Shown piece by piece: positions 15,760 to 16,303 of a stretch of 16,303 nt of DNA. Each line of letters opens with the position of its first letter. The stretch's first letter is position 1. Position numbers and translations under genes: made by a program. Under the pieces are notes generated by a model that was not told where the DNA came from, did not search any database, and was given only the letters and a program-made list of their open reading frames with translations. This DNA comes from Candidatus Atribacteria bacterium (lineage in GTDB: Bacteria > Atribacterota > Phoenicimicrobiia > Phoenicimicrobiales > Stramentimicrobiaceae), in the NCBI GenBank assembly GCA_016934875.1, contig JAFGSC010000033.1:1-16303 (forward strand), written 5' to 3'.

Positions 15760-15836
15760 GTGCCCGTGGCTTAATTGGATAAAGCGACGGCCTCCGGAGC
15801 CGTAGATTGGAGGTTCAAGTCCTCTCGGGCACACCA
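15760..15836 (+). tRNA. tRNA-Arg (anticodon CCG), CCA encoded
   Basis: A complete cloverleaf folds by eye. The acceptor stem GTGCCCG (15760-15766) pairs with CGGGCAC (15826-15832), followed by discriminator A and encoded CCA (15834-15836). The D arm is GCTT/AAGC with GG in the loop. The anticodon stem ACGGC/GCCGT (15787-15791, 15799-15803) has the 7-nt loop CTCCGGA, giving anticodon CCG at 15794-15796, which reads CGG. The T arm GGAGG/CCTCT (one G-U pair) has loop TTCAAGT. CGG is an infrequent Arg codon here but does occur, for example in frr, dxr, the glycosyltransferase and ntpA. No sign of integration is seen at its 3' end. Confidence 0.97.
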
Positions 15837-15903
15837 ATTGATAAGCAGATCACATTGCTGAAGGTCCTTCATAAAGATATTCAACAAATTTGAGGCTATT
15901 TCA

Positions 15904-15909
15904 TATTAT
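15904..15909 (+). promoter_or_regulatory. Possible -10 box before the acyltransferase
   Basis: The 147-nt gap after the tRNA contains TATTAT (15904-15909), with TCAACA (15881-15886) 17 nt upstream as a poor -35 match. The gap also has the short inverted repeats GAAGG/CCTTC (15860-15870) and ATTTCAT/ATGAAAT (15898-15936). None is strong; this is only a candidate. Confidence 0.2.
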
Positions 15910-15983
15910 AAAAAAACTTTAATTTTGAAATGAAATGGAAAAATAAACTAAAAATATTATTTTAAGTAGAGAAAGAATGGGCC

Positions 15984-16303
15984 ATGTTTTACCAGTTTAT
16001 TCGATTGATAGCATTGCTATTGATGCACCTATTTTGGCTGATTGAAGTCATAGAAGAAGAAGCATTTAAAAAAGAAGGATCATTTATTTTGGCAGCTAAT
16101 CATGTAAGTTATCTTGATCCGATTGTTTTGGGGGTGGTGTTTAAAAGGCAGATTATATTTATTGCAAAAAAAGAGATATTCGAAGTACCTATCTTGGGAG
16201 TGATTGTCAAATTGCTAGGGGCAATACCAGTAGATAGGAAAAGAACAAATACTGCTTCAATGAAAAAAAGTCTATTTATTTTAAAAGATGGCTGTGTATT
16301 GGG
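15984..16303 (+). CDS. plsC: PlsC-like 1-acyl-glycerol-3-phosphate acyltransferase, N-terminal part
   Basis: The last 320 nt encode the start of a membrane-associated acyltransferase of the PlsC/LPLAT family; the 3' end lies beyond the window. From ATG 15984 about 106 residues are visible. A short hydrophobic N-terminal helix (FYQFIRLIALLMHLFWL) is followed by the acyltransferase motif I NHVSYLDP with the His-x4-Asp catalytic pair, then FIAKKEIFEVPILG, and motif GAIPVDRKR, where the Arg contacts the glycerol phosphate. GAGAAAG about 8 nt upstream is a weak Shine-Dalgarno. PlsC makes phosphatidic acid, the substrate of CdsA encoded at 1906. Exact acceptor specificity needs the full sequence. 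Confidence 0.9.
   Translation, partial: MFYQFIRLIALLLMHLFWLIEVIEEEAFKKEGSFILAANHVSYLDPIVLGVVFKRQIIFIAKKEIFEVPILGVIVKLLGAIPVDRKRTNTASMKKSLFILKDGCVL

Noticed and set aside
15760..15836. tRNA gene as an attachment site of a mobile element
   Set aside because: No integrase, no repeated tRNA 3' end and ordinary lipid-metabolism sequence follow.
15860..15870. GAAGG-T-CCTTC palindrome after the tRNA as a terminator
   Set aside because: A one-base loop cannot fold as drawn and no T run follows.
15977..16045. Twenty-two-codon ORF starting at ATG 15977, out of frame with the acyltransferase
   Set aside because: It overlaps the acyltransferase start in another frame and has no recognisable product; ATG 15984 gives the conserved protein.
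1..16303. CRISPR array, insertion sequence or defence system
   Set aside because: No regularly spaced repeats, transposase or defence-gene motifs were seen on either strand; the genes are core housekeeping functions.

Overview
This window is AT-rich bacterial chromosome (roughly one third G+C by eye) with every recognisable gene on the + strand. The genes are universal bacterial ones plus a bacterial V/A-type ATPase operon. With the MEP isoprenoid genes, the Shine-Dalgarno sites and several TTG starts, this points to a low-GC anaerobic bacterium (Clostridia-like, or an uncultured lineage such as Atribacterota). That placement is a guess; no 16S or other diagnostic marker is present.

Region 1 (1-6153) is the classic translation/envelope/isoprenoid cluster: pyrH (5' end cut off by the window), frr, uppS, cdsA, dxr, rseP, ispG. 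UppS uses isoprenoid units supplied through the MEP enzymes Dxr and IspG to make the undecaprenyl carrier. CdsA makes the CDP-diacylglycerol precursor of phospholipids, and RseP is an intramembrane protease. A 187-nt gap between frr and uppS holds a C8 tract and a terminator-like stem-loop.

Region 2 (6209-6841) is a soluble family-2 glycosyltransferase lying between ispG and the ATPase operon.

Region 3 (7024-15680) is a complete nine-gene V/A-type ATPase operon in the order stalk G/H-I-K-E-C-F-A-B-D, the same order as the Enterococcus hirae ntp and Thermus operons. Most genes abut or overlap. The rotor subunit K has the full set of side-chain residues that bind Na+ in E. hirae NtpK, with only one carboxylate per four-helix subunit, so a Na+-translocating enzyme is predicted.

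Region 4 (15681-16303) holds a 16-bp perfect palindrome, tRNA-Arg(CCG) with encoded CCA, and the start of a PlsC-type acyltransferase that runs off the right edge.

I found no mobile element, CRISPR array, phage gene or clearly new system. The most interesting points are the predicted Na+ specificity of the ATPase, a Dxr with Gln at the conserved His153 position, a CdsA with Cys in place of the signature Arg, a two-codon micro-ORF at the A-B junction, and the structured leaders before uppS and the ATPase operon.
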